A program made the translations under genes and the position numbers. A stretch of 64,000 nucleotides of DNA from NCBI RefSeq assembly GCF_036320965.1, contig NC_092236.1, forward strand, positions 14,765,518 through 14,829,517, in the 5' to 3' direction. This stretch comes from Panulirus ornatus. Taxonomy: Eukaryota; Arthropoda; Malacostraca; Decapoda; Palinuridae. Of this stretch, positions 1 through 13,829 are shown piece by piece. Position 1 is the stretch's first letter, and every line of letters starts with the position of its first letter. The notes below the pieces were generated by a model. That model was not told the origin of the DNA, did no database searches, and worked only from the letters and a program-made list of their open reading frames with translations.

Positions 1-89
1 AGGCATGTGTATGGGGGTGGGTTGGGCCATTTCTTTCGTCTGTTTCCTTGCGCTACCTCGCAAACGCGGGAGACAGCGACAAAGCAAAA

Positions 90-108
<19 letters not shown>
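1..108 (+). mobile_element. LN family 3' tail, cut by window edge
   Basis: This is the terminal segment found at the 3' end of the LN LINE copies elsewhere in the window (for example 1840-1922, 29205-29307 and 48540-48617), running into an A-rich tail at about 89-108. Bases 51-78 can fold as RNA: CGCU (51-54) pairs with AGCG (75-78), and CUCGC (57-61) pairs with GCGGG (66-70) around a 4-base loop. The element body, if present, lies to the left of the window. Confidence 0.8.

Positions 109-168
<60 letters not shown>
109..168. repeat. (TA)n microsatellite
   Basis: Perfect TA dinucleotide array of about 60 bp, directly following the A-rich tail of the LN fragment. Confidence 0.95.
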
Positions 169-170
<2 letters not shown>

Positions 171-694
171 AGGGTCCTCTTGCACTGGGTGAGTATCACA
201 TAAAAAATTTCACAAAACAGCGGAAACGAAAAACGAATCTACTTTATACAAATCTGTTTAGGTCTCCTAGCATTATCCCTCCTCCCCCAGACACCGCATC
301 CCTCACCTCCTAATACTCGAGGGTAACCATTAGGTTAATACACATTCGTAATACAATTCATTTACAGTTTTCAGAGTGAGCCATTATTAATAACCAGTAA
401 TTACAATCAGAGTCCTTTATGTCCCCCCAGTGGTGGGTAGTGGGACGGCTTTCCATTACATACTTTTACCCAACACATCAACATCCCCCCCCCCCCCCCC
501 CCCGGTGGAGAGGTGGGGTGTGGGTGGGGGCTTGGTTTAGGGGTTAGGGGGAGGTTGCCAGCTCGGCCTTAATTGCGCTGCTCTGCGCCGTGTGTGGGGC
601 GCCGTGGACTTGCTAGCGTCGTGAGATTGTATCGCGCAGGTGGGAGTGATCCTTGGATTTGTCACCAGGCGAGGGAAGGGAGGTTAGAAGCAGG

Positions 695-696
<2 letters not shown>
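169..696. other. Anonymous stretch with C-run and G-rich segment
   Basis: No gene is recognisable. A run of about 19 C (485-503) is followed by a G-rich segment (504-553) with several GGGG runs, so both strands carry four-stranded-structure potential. Confidence 0.5.

Positions 697-758
<62 letters not shown>
697..758. repeat. (GA)n microsatellite
   Basis: Near-perfect GA array of about 60 bp. Confidence 0.95.
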
Positions 759-763
<5 letters not shown>

Positions 764-764
764 T

Positions 765-822
765 GTTTGTGTCGTACGGGGCGAGTGTCTTACTCTCGTG
801 TTACCCTTTCTCCTACCCTTGT

Positions 823-826
<4 letters not shown>
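765..826 (+). repeat. Family D fragment
   Basis: Short block containing a 'tacggggcgag' segment, then 'actctcgtgttaccc' and a pyrimidine-rich end that runs into (TA)n. Related blocks at 7232-7305, 28298-28448 and 29560-29650 share the order ACGG, TTTACACTCGTG, CCCC, TCTCTTAT and then (TA)n or (GT)n. The family assignment is inference from similarity between copies within this window. Confidence 0.45.

Positions 827-876
<50 letters not shown>
826..876. repeat. (TA)n microsatellite
   Basis: Perfect TA array lying exactly between the family D fragment and the 5' truncation point of LN-1. Confidence 0.95.
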
Positions 877-2084
<1,208 letters not shown>

Positions 2085-2125
2085 ATGTCTTTGCTCGTAT
2101 GTAATTATGCATTGACACATACACA

Positions 2126-2290
2126 CCACTAGCCTAAGACAGATATCTATTTATCGACCAGCCTCGAGGGGTGGATGGACATCATGGTTGGGTGTGGGCC
2201 GACTGCCACGCCCAGGATTCGAACCCATGCGGGCCCTGACTTATGGTTAGTATGTTTACCAACCTACGAGTACCGCAAACGAGACTTTGC
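2126..2290 (-). mobile_element. tRNA-derived SINE
   Basis: Read on the minus strand, a B-box-like TGGGTTCGAATCC (complement of 2215-2227) follows an A-box-like segment (complement of about 2253-2272, TACTCGTAGGTTGGTAAA). The spacing suits a tRNA head for RNA polymerase III. The body then runs toward 2126 through a 'ggtcgataaat' block that resembles the SINE at 24685-24960. It is not a plausible functional tRNA gene because no clean cloverleaf is evident. Confidence 0.65.
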
Positions 2291-3389
2291 CGCGAGGTCG
2301 GATTAACGCGTAGAGCTCACCACAGTCTTCTGATTTTTGGAAATATATAGTATCAAAAAACGGTAATGTTGGCGGCAGCTGATAGGCCTAAAAGCTAACT
2401 AGCAAACTACCTTCTTTAACGATCAGTTTTATGTAATTACATGTTTCTACTGTATATGGGAACAGTTTAGCGTGTTGTGTGTAATTAGCAACATCTTCGG
2501 CTGGAGGAAACGAAAACTCAACATTTTACCCCGATGAATATCATAACACCCAGATATACAGGCATTGATTCTTATTTTCATCGCTTTTCAAAAAATAAGC
2601 AAAAAAATGAAGAAAAATTCTCCCACCAGGCCTTGATTTATTTTCTACAGAACCACGCAGTGAACAAGAGCAAATAGATACGTAATACAACTTTACCCTT
2701 GCGAGCATCATAGACGGATATTGTTATGTGTTGATTTCGTGTGTGATCATGACTTGTGTGTGTCCCTCAGCGGATTCCGTTACTCACTCGGGCTTCGTGA
2801 TACGTAGATGAGTAACGAGCCAATCATGGGGAAGCCATCTCCTCAAACTGATGGTGGTTTCATTCCCAGAGTAAAAGTCCTTTTTTTTTATCCTTGGGTC
2901 GAAGTGGAGTTGGATTTTTCAATACCAAGATATACTTTGAGACCCAGAATGTATTTCTCTGTTGGGGGAAAAAGAATCGACCTTGGAATTCAATTCGCAT
3001 ATGTATGTATTTTCCCTGAACGACACTACTATGTCACTCATTTCCCAATGATGACGTATGATCTGCCTGGTGTAGTCATTTCTCAGATGCATATTCGGGC
3101 GTGGAAAGTCGATAACCATTCCAGACCTAAGAACCAAATTTTTTTTTTCATATCTTTTTTTTTTTTTTTCCACAGATCTTACCAACTCCCCTGATTAGCT
3201 CCATCTTCCAAACATCCCCCCCCCCCCCGGCCTGTCCTCCTCCTTCCTTTTATTTCTAATGGCATTTTCCACTTCACGTAGACCTCCCTCATTACCATCA
3301 TTCCCTCATCTTATAATGAGCACCTTTTTTTTTTTTTTCTATCCTCATTCTCTATAATCAGCCCAATGGTCATAATGAGTGTGCCTCTG

Positions 3390-3392
<3 letters not shown>
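2291..3392. other. Anonymous stretch, no gene recognised
   Basis: Mostly unique-looking DNA with T-runs near 2881, 3139-3170 and 3325 and a short C-run near 3218. A 128-codon open frame (2808-3194, +) with fairly balanced amino-acid composition runs into poly-T. I recognise no family, and an overlapping frame is open on the other strand, so it is not called as a gene. Confidence 0.4.

Positions 3393-3467
<75 letters not shown>
3393..3467. repeat. (CT)n microsatellite
   Basis: Perfect CT array of about 75 bp. Confidence 0.95.
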
Positions 3468-3470
<3 letters not shown>

Positions 3471-4207
3471 GAGGTTACTCGATGACTGCGTGTTAACTGA
3501 TGATAAACGATAACTGAAATTCTCTGCAGTCACCCTATCGCACGCACCATCGTGTTATCATCTCACGAGAACCCCCCCCCCCTCCAGCATACAATGCCAG
3601 TATATTCTTCTCACTTGAGCATAGTATATAATCTTTTGATAACTTGAAGATATTCTGAGTTTGATTACTACCCTGAACGTTTTCTATTTTTTTTAATGCT
3701 CAAAGGGTTGCATACAAGTATATGAAAATGGTAGAGGAAGTTCTCGAAGCTAAGAAATATGTTGAGAAATGGAGGTTCAGTCCAAGAACAAGATCAGACG
3801 AGACACTTAGTGCGATGAGCGCATAGGAAGGGATTATAATATCAGCCTCTTTTTTGTATCCTCTCCAAGACCGGAGTACATATCTGTTGTGTTGTGAGAA
3901 TAACCTTGGGAGACAGTGGCAATACGAAAGACCAGTGGCGGACGAGCACTTTCTTGTTGAGCGTTCATGGTAATCTTGCATGATCTGTGCCATGACTGTC
4001 TCTCATTTCCTTTCAATACATGACTTTCATCATGATGATAGTAGTGTATCATCATAATGCACCATCCTTGCGTAGCGTTTAGCGTTACCGACCATGACGC
4101 ATTCACCCGGCTGCACTTGGGTCAAGCTCCCATGGCTTCGAATCCTAGTTACCCTCCCGCAAGTATTTGGTTAGTAGTCTACCCAACTGTTAACCCTCTT
4201 CCCTCGC
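3468..4207. other. Anonymous stretch, nothing recognised
   Basis: Unique-looking sequence without a convincing exon, tRNA or repeat. A short C-run sits near 3572-3581. Confidence 0.4.
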
Positions 4208-5464
<1,257 letters not shown>

Positions 5465-5479
5465 ATATATATTCATATA

Positions 5480-5717
5480 TTTTTTTTTTAATACTATTCG
5501 CAATTTCCCGCAATAGCGAGGTAGCGTTAAGAACAGAGGACTGGGCCTTTGAGGGAATATCCTCACCTGGCCCCTTCTCTGTTCCTTCTTTTGGAAAATT
5601 AAAAAAAAAAAAAAAGAGAGGGGAGGATTTCCAGCCCCCCGCTCCCTTCCCTTTTAGTCGCCTTCTACGACACGCAGGGAATACGTGGAAAGTATTCTTT
5701 ATCCTGTATCCCCAGGG

Positions 5718-5720
<3 letters not shown>
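5480..5720 (-). mobile_element. HS-1, hairpin SINE-like element
   Basis: Minus-strand, near full-length member of the 240-bp HS family. Its 5' end (at 5720) begins 'ccctgggga' type sequence, followed by a GTCG..CGAC hairpin, an internal poly-T/A segment, a long nested hairpin (about 5534-5588) and the tail hairpin (about 5500-5528). Both ends meet AT-rich repeat: a short (TA) block at the left and (TA)n at 5721-5787. No tRNA A/B boxes are visible. Confidence 0.85.

Positions 5721-5787
<67 letters not shown>
5721..5787. repeat. (TA)n microsatellite
   Basis: Perfect TA array abutting the 5' end of HS-1. Confidence 0.95.
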
Positions 5788-5789
<2 letters not shown>

Positions 5790-6280
5790 AAACCAGATGG
5801 CGTTGACTAGGGAATTCAGTTGCCCGTACCGACTCTGTTCACAGAAAAAAAAAAGGGTAAAATATCTGTTTGTCGTCCTCGTACTCACGTGCGATTAAAA
5901 TTTGATGGGAATATCAACAGTATGATTAATCTTTCTGATGGGAAAACTGTCTTGGATCATCTGATTGCAGCAGAAAGTTTCTCAGTCTTCCGGAGGTATT
6001 AAAAACTAATGAATCGGAAAGAGATTACTGGACTTTGAGCGGATATCTGCTCTTAAAAACATCGCCGGAAGGGTTTGGGGGGAAAATATGAATTAATTGC
6101 TAGAGAGACGAACTGTATTTCAGGACGTAACTGCAGGGCAGTGTGATTATAGCTTCAGGTAACTGGTATAGATGTAGAAATTGAGTAAAAGAAAAAGATA
6201 AAGATGTTTTTAAAAGAAGTAATTGTAGAGCAAGCGAACGTATCATATGAACTACAAAATGAATTAAAAACTGAGATACG

Positions 6281-6281
<1 letters not shown>
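5788..6281. other. Anonymous stretch
   Basis: AT-rich unique-looking DNA between two (TA)n arrays. No coding or RNA gene is recognised. Confidence 0.4.

Positions 6282-6366
<85 letters not shown>
6282..6366. repeat. (TA)n microsatellite
   Basis: Perfect TA array of about 85 bp at the left edge of element C. Confidence 0.95.
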
Positions 6367-6371
<5 letters not shown>

Positions 6372-6556
6372 AAGGATCTCAATTTTGCGCGTGATCAAGA
6401 TATTCCTATGAGTCCACGGGGAAAATGAAACACGAAAAGTTAATAATCACATCATCAGGGGAGACACAAGAGAGAAATATAACAGTTAGTTGATATACAT
6501 CGAAGAGAAGCTAGGACGCCATTTGGTAAACATGTGATTGTCCAAGACGTTATTGA
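6367..6556 (+). mobile_element. Dispersed element C, copy 1
   Basis: A roughly 190-bp block bounded on both sides by (TA)n. Its right part (6500-6546, containing 'gctaggacgccatttgg') recurs almost exactly at 50867-50920. It is a dispersed repeat of unknown class, possibly a non-autonomous retroelement or part of a Penelope-like element. No protein homology is visible. Confidence 0.6.
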
Positions 6557-6559
6557 TAT

Positions 6560-6662
<103 letters not shown>

Positions 6663-6922
6663 AAATCTGTAGGGGATGAACAGGCGTGGGAAGCATAATG
6701 TGGAACACAAGACAGAGCTAAGCTTCGTACAGGGTGGCTCCATAAAGCAGAAAACACCGAGTCAGCAGAGGCGTTTTATCCCTTAAACCAGGCGTCAGTT
6801 GGCCCCACTAGTCGCGGCAATTGCTACTTTGTGAAAAACACATTACGTATGTATGAGCTGGAACGCTGTGCAATTTATTCCACCATCCTTGTAAATGCCT
6901 TGACTGGAAAAGAAAATAAGAG

Positions 6923-7050
6923 ACAGAAAATTGCGTCAATGGAAATATTATCTTGGACTGTCGTACGTAATTTATTCAAATACGTGACAGAAAAATGCGC
7001 TAGTGGAAGTATTATCTTGGACTGTCGTATCTAATTTATTCTTATACGTG
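6923..7050 (+). repeat. 64-bp tandem duplication, two copies
   Basis: Units 6923-6986 and 6987-7050 share 'attatcttggactgtcgta' and flanks, with scattered substitutions and very few indels. Confidence 0.8.
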
Positions 7051-7231
7051 ATCAGTTATGATGGCGACTCTTATGGCTTACGCAGCTACTAATAACTCGA
7101 AAGTTTGATTAAGTCTTTCTGTGATATAGATTAGTCATAGTATGGCTTTTTTCTATATCAGAAATATCGAACTATAGAAATATAGTGGTTGGCTGCTTGC
7201 TATCTCCCTGCAGGCTATGTGCGTGTTTCTG

Positions 7232-7303
7232 TACGTAATTACCTATTGGTAATTTCCTATTTGTGCTGTACAGGGAGGGAATTTTACACTCGTGGGACTT
7301 CAT

Positions 7304-7340
<37 letters not shown>
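7232..7340 (+). repeat. Family D copy plus (GT)n
   Basis: Contains 'gtaattacctattggtaa', then a 'ctgtacagggaggg' segment and 'ttttacactcgtgg', directly followed by (GT)n (about 7303-7340). Similar blocks occur inverted at 9141-9215 and 10030-10195. Confidence 0.5.
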
Positions 7341-7341
<1 letters not shown>

Positions 7342-7522
7342 TGGATGATACTGGTCGAATGTAGCAACGCTTAGAACACGATTATTCTTTTAGGAGTCAG
7401 CCAAAAAGAATACATTGTAAACAAAAATACCAGCAGTTGTAACAAAAACACAACAACTGACATACAAAACTGTTGGACCTGATGGGCAGTTTAGTCTTTA
7501 GACAAGCGTCGGATATACCCGA

Positions 7523-7529
<7 letters not shown>

Positions 7530-7595
<66 letters not shown>
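7530..7595. repeat. (TA)n microsatellite
   Basis: Perfect TA array. Confidence 0.95.
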
Positions 7596-7596
<1 letters not shown>

Positions 7597-7873
7597 TTTA
7601 TCAATATTGTATATAAAAATCAACAGGCTGGATCTGGCCATTTGACAATGTTGCTATCAACAAGACAGTTTTACCTTAATAGTTAAATGTTTGGCGATCA
7701 GCCGAGGAGAAACAAAAAACTAACACACCTGTTACATTTGATTACAAGTTAAACTGGGAGTGTAGAGGACGAACGGAATTCAGAGCCTTCACAATGTATT
7801 TCGTCATGATGTCACGCCATTTGAGGAAATTATACATGTACATGATACATGTGTGTACATATAAGAAGGAAGA

Positions 7874-7904
<31 letters not shown>

Positions 7905-7972
7905 TGTATGTATTTGTATATAATGGATGAAAGGCCGGGCGGACAGGTAGATGTGTGTATTCACGTATGCTA

Positions 7973-8004
<32 letters not shown>

Positions 8005-9075
8005 ATGGCATACATTTACTGACGACTTGTATACTTTGTAACAATAAAAACCTTCAGTTTTCTACCCCCATCCTCTCATCTTTCCTTCCTTTTCTCCTTT
8101 CGTCCTCTCCTGACCTCTCCAAGTTTTCTTTTTTCTCCCATTTACTCGTCTCTTCCTATCCTCATCCTCTCCCACCCCTATCCACTGTTTTCTTTGTTGT
8201 ATCTTGCATTCTTTTCACATGACCACACCACCGCCTTTCTTTTCTTCTTTGCTGCATCTCGTTTTTTTTTTTTATTTTCGTCCTTCTCTCTTACTCTAAT
8301 TCCCTCCTCTTTTTGTTTCTCTCCTTCTTTCTTACCCTCCCTTCCGCCAGCCAGTCTCTTATGTCCTTCCATCCCTCCGCACCAATTCTTTTCCTCCATT
8401 TCATCCCTCCTATTTTCCATCTTCATCCCTTCCTTCTTCCATCTCTTCTTCCTTCCTTTTTCTCCAACTAACCTCTCTCTCTCTTTACAACCTTCCCTCT
8501 TACCATCCTCCTCCTCTCCACTACCCCGAGAAAGCATGGAGAAGCTTTGCCGAACGAATCCTTGACCTGACACTCCTGCGAAGGAGGTGACTACCACGAA
8601 GACCAAGTGACTGTTATGACCATAGAAAGGTACGGTAGCTATCTGTGAGCGGAGTCACGGATGCTAATATACGATGATCAAATCTGTTGCGGTAGGAAGA
8701 AGACTCGATGTGTTGTATGAGAGTTATTATAGAAGTTAGTTTAAGGGTGTTCTGTACGGAAGGCCAAGTCTGTTGTCATCTCGTGAAAACCAGTGGAAAT
8801 TGTCTTCTTGAGAAGCGAAGTCAGGTATTGTGAAGGTCATGAATATTATGACGAGCGGCTGAATATAGATCATACATTGATACCTCGGGAGTTCCGGGTA
8901 TGCTGTCTTAGAAGGCTCCTTGTTACTGTTTTAAGGAGGTCGCATATGTCCTAAGAGTGTCGCGCATTTTATCAAAGGATCGACGAGTGGATTATGTCAG
9001 AGAAGTAAGATGTTATCTGTTGGGAAGCTAGATTTCGTATTATGATGGGGCCGCATATCGCATATGTGATGTTAA

Positions 9076-9076
<1 letters not shown>
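7596..9076. other. Anonymous stretch with small SSRs and a pyrimidine tract
   Basis: Holds a (GTAT)n array (about 7876-7912), (TG)n (about 7971-7998) and a strongly pyrimidine-biased block (about 8055-8530). That bias explains the long open frames seen there on both strands. No gene recognised. Confidence 0.55.

Positions 9077-9140
<64 letters not shown>
9077..9140. repeat. (CA)n microsatellite
   Basis: Perfect CA array of about 64 bp. Confidence 0.95.
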
Positions 9141-9143
<3 letters not shown>

Positions 9144-9215
9144 CCACAGTGTAAAACTCCCTCCACGTACAGTGCAAACAGGTATTAACTTACAATCAAC
9201 AGGTAGTAACATGTC
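9141..9215 (-). repeat. Family D copy, inverted
   Basis: Reads on the minus strand as a degenerate copy of the 7232-7305 block ('acactgtggg' end, GGGAGGGAGTTTTACACT-like core) and abuts (CA)n, just as the plus copy abuts (GT)n. Confidence 0.5.
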
Positions 9216-10029
9216 TCGTGTCCTGACGGTAATGCATTGTTCACTTTTCAAGTAAAACTGGAAAATAGGCAAAATCATCCAGAAAAAGCGAAAGATGATG
9301 CCAAAAATATCAAAAAGGAGTAGACGTCATGAGCAAACTAAGGTAGAACAAACTTGAAAGCCTCAAAGAGCAGATGAGAAAGCGGAAAAGATGTAGAAGA
9401 CGAATTGTTAAAAGGCTTCGACCGTCCGTCTGGGACAATATGAACTGATGGATTGTAAAGCTAAAAGGCAGTGGATGAAGAAAGGCAATGGAGGATATGG
9501 AAAAGGTTTCGTGGAGCATGCAGAAAGCTAAGGTAATGGAATGGAAAGGGTTTTTGTGCTTTGGAAAACAGGGAATTAATGGGCTGGAAGAGGTGGTGGT
9601 AGCCTGGAGGACGTAGTGGTAATGGTCTGGAAGAGATGCTAGAAAGCTGAAGCCTCGACTGTGAAATCTTAAGCAGAAGGAGTTTCACTGAAATGGAAAG
9701 AGCCATGATGGAAGCTGACTGAACAGGACAGGATACACGTTCTGAAAACTGAAATGTGTGCTGGGGAAAGAAAGATAAAGATGAGGCATTTTTCCGGGAA
9801 TAAAGTGAAAATGATAAGTTGAATGAAATGTATGATGAATGAGGGGAATGAATAAGTGGAAAGGAATAAATAAAGAAAATGACTAGTGGTATTGCTTGTG
9901 TCGGAATTTTCTTATACGAATTCTTTCAAAACATTGATAGAAAACGACATAGAAAATATTGAAACATTGTGGAAAATATAGAAATGAATACAAATAGAAA
10001 AAAATCATAAGGTGAAGATTTTCGACACA
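9216..10029. other. Anonymous purine-rich stretch
   Basis: The plus strand is rich in A and G ('ggaaag', 'gaatga' type words) from about 9300 to 9890. No gene recognised. Confidence 0.4.
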
Positions 10030-10195
10030 GTGGAAATAGGTAGTTACATAGGAAATTACACACTCCTTCCTCGTACAGTAGAAATAGGTAATTACACACT
10101 CCATTCCCCTAGATTACAAGAAGGTAATCACATACGCCCTTCCTGTACATTACAAATAGGTAAGTACACACTCCCTTCGCGCACAGTACAAATAC
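10030..10195 (-). repeat. Degenerate tandem array related to family D, about four units
   Basis: Four imperfect units of about 36-48 bp repeat 'acaaataggtaattacaca' followed by a 'ctcccttc' type stretch on the plus strand. This is the inverse of the family D head 'gtaattacctatttgt', so the dispersed motif appears to have been amplified locally in tandem. Confidence 0.6.
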
Positions 10196-11384
<1,189 letters not shown>

Positions 11385-11648
11385 TTACTTCTGAGTTCTT
11401 TCGTCCACTTTTTACCAGAAGCTAGGGCTGGCGCATAGCGCTCACCGCAGGAAAATATAGAGTTACGAAAGAACGAGCCGTGCGAGTTACTTGTTGTGAA
11501 GTGTTGCATATGAGGAGTGACTGAATATTTGTTGGCGTAAAGCCAGCTGCCCACTTGTGGGTGAGGCAAAGAGGGAAGACAGCTTTCAAGGCCAAAGGAG
11601 TGATACTTGACAGTCGCTGAAGTGCTGGTCACTGCGAGAGAAAGATAA

Positions 11649-11649
<1 letters not shown>

Positions 11650-11732
<83 letters not shown>
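11650..11732. repeat. (GA)n microsatellite
   Basis: GA array of about 80 bp with one small interruption near 11665. Confidence 0.95.
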
Positions 11733-11734
<2 letters not shown>

Positions 11735-12946
11735 AGTATCAGCAAGTAACAAGAAAGTTTTAAAAAGATAATCTTATCCATAATAGAAAAATCATCATAA
11801 GAAATTTGCCCTGGTAACTAAGCGTCACCAAGCACCACACAAACATCCCTGTCCATACTTCAGTAATATCGGCAGAATAACACTCTCACACATAATGGCC
11901 AATAAATATCGACATTAGCTGGCAGTATCCGGTTAAACGACATCCTCCAGGCGATCCCGTTCCCTCGCTAATCCACTATACATTACATCCGACTCTCTTG
12001 TTATTGTCAGCTGTGGTACACACACCACATTTTTTTTGTCTCAGCCTTGAGGTAGGTTATACTCTGTTGTTTATGGGTCGTAGCGCTCGGGGGAGAGAGA
12101 GAGAGAGAGAGAGACAATATAGGAATAATTTGTGGTCTAGTATGTTTGAGTGGCAGGAGATAATTTTGAGTGCCAGGGTTATGGAATATATTTACATATT
12201 CATAAATTAGCCAAGGATCCTCTCTTAAGAAGGGGGTCGTGGTGTTCCCCAGGTTCTTCTTTTCCATAGGCTCCTGAGGCGCCGCTTTCACTCGTAGTGA
12301 GATTATAGAGACTCCTTAGTCTTTGACGAGACTACTCCCAGTCTTGCAGCTTAGCCAACGATGACTTTTCACTCGCCGTGTAACCTCATGAAGGCCGAGT
12401 CGTGTAATAGATAGATAAATAGATAGAATGATAGATAGAAGGGTAAATATATTCATGGGATCTGGTATTACAGTGAGACACGCTAGGCGCCACCAGTTAA
12501 CCGTAAATGTGTATTACTTACACCTGTACCTTTACCCACCATCGCTCTGATACAAGGGCTCCTGTCCCCCTTTCCTCGCCTGGTTAGTAGACACGAGAAA
12601 GATGGTAGGTGTACACGTTCTTCACTAACTCTGCCGATCTCGAATTTGAGGTCTTCTTCCGTACTTACACAAGTGCCACTTCCGCATGCGAACGTTTCGC
12701 TGCAGTTTTGAGAAAAGCTGGCATTACACGATGTCGTAATGTGGTGGTATCCTGCTGCGTCTGTCAACAACTGACGTGTCTTGGCTGTAACATAGAGGCG
12801 GACGGCGCACGGAATGAGAAATGGCAAATGACATAACACGAGAAACTGAAATTATCATAGTGCGTAAACATACGCTAGGGTGTCCATTTTCTTTTTTTCG
12901 CGTTGGTGTAAACACGAACGATTCTAAGCGAATGCCATCACTACTC
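11733..12946. other. Anonymous stretch; possible exon remnant on minus strand
   Basis: Contains a short (GA)n near 12094-12114 and GATA-type repeats near 12407-12440. On the minus strand, the complement of about 12669-12710 reads NCSETFACGSGTC and is followed immediately by GTAAGT (complement of 12663-12668). This resembles the first half of an LDL-receptor class A repeat ending at a splice donor, but chance cannot be excluded. Confidence 0.2.
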
Positions 12947-13005
12947 TTACGTTAGTCTATATGCTGAGACTAACGTAACGAGGAACCCCGTTCGATAGGT
13001 TCCTC
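12947..13005. other. Two adjacent perfect inverted repeats
   Basis: The first has 12-bp arms ttacgttagtct (12947-12958) and agactaacgtaa (12967-12978) around an 8-base loop. The second follows after one base: 8-bp arms gaggaacc (12980-12987) and ggttcctc (12998-13005) around a 10-base loop. Both arm pairs are perfect. The function is unknown. Confidence 0.85.
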
Positions 13006-13300
13006 CTCCCACAGGTACTTCCGCATGCCCGATCGAGGGCGTGGGCTCAGCATAGTCATGAACATACATTATGCCCACCACCGACCTACCTTCCCCCCCT
13101 CATACAACCTCACCTGCCTTGTATGCATATCTTGCTACCACCATAGCAGCAACGCAAGGGTTCGCAAGTCCCCCTCGACCCCTCACACACACGTCACGTC
13201 TCACACCCCCACCCCCTTGCGTCCGATCTTAAAAACATCGTTGCTTCTGACACCAGAACACCGACACTGGTTTCTCGTACGATGTGTTTTCTGATACTTG

Positions 13301-13307
13301 TGTGTGT

Positions 13308-13373
<66 letters not shown>
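13301..13373. repeat. (GT)n microsatellite
   Basis: GT array of about 72 bp with one interruption near its left edge. Confidence 0.95.
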
Positions 13374-13378
<5 letters not shown>

Positions 13379-13760
13379 CGATAATTGTATGCATATCATC
13401 CTACTTTCGCTTGGACTGTGTTGCCTCAACCAGAAATAATCCTTTTCCATTCCTTTTTTTTTTTTTTTTTTTTGCAACTTTCGTATATATTTCAGCCCTT
13501 TCCTATGGTTCACTGCATGGCTTTCTTGTTTCCTTATTTTAACATTTCATACAAGTTTTTATCAATGAATTAGTTTGATGGTCTTTTGCTGACGTTTATC
13601 CATTGCTCATCCATGCAAATGTAGTGCTCACTGTGATTACTCTGTACTTTGTATATAACCTTTATATACACACACGTCATGCGACCAGCAGGAGTCAACG
13701 AAAAATAGCTATTCGTGAATCTTCTGTTACCCCCAGTGAACAGCTGCATACTATGTAGAG

Positions 13761-13829
13761 AGAATCATCATGTTTTATATTTCTTTGGCATATAGAATCA
13801 TCATGTTGTTTTATATCTCTTTGGCATAG
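13761..13829 (+). repeat. Short tandem duplication, two copies
   Basis: Units 13761-13793 and 13794-13829 share 'agaatcatcatgtt' and 'tctttggcata'; the second carries a 3-bp GTT expansion. Confidence 0.8.

Noticed and set aside
528..553. Telomere-like TTAGGGG words
   Set aside because: Only two imperfect occurrences, no array, and arthropod telomeres are usually TTAGG.
2808..3194. 128-codon plus-strand frame with balanced composition
   Set aside because: No recognisable domain, ends in poly-T translation, overlaps an open minus frame, and has no supporting splice signals. Kept only as a note.
6425..6475. Hammerhead-type CUGAUGA on the minus strand of element C
   Set aside because: No GAAA box with a pairing stem II follows at a suitable distance in this copy.
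8194..8565. Phe/Ser/Pro-rich frames, likewise 18885-19436 and 52000-54150
   Set aside because: Composition-driven frames in pyrimidine-rich strands or minisatellites.
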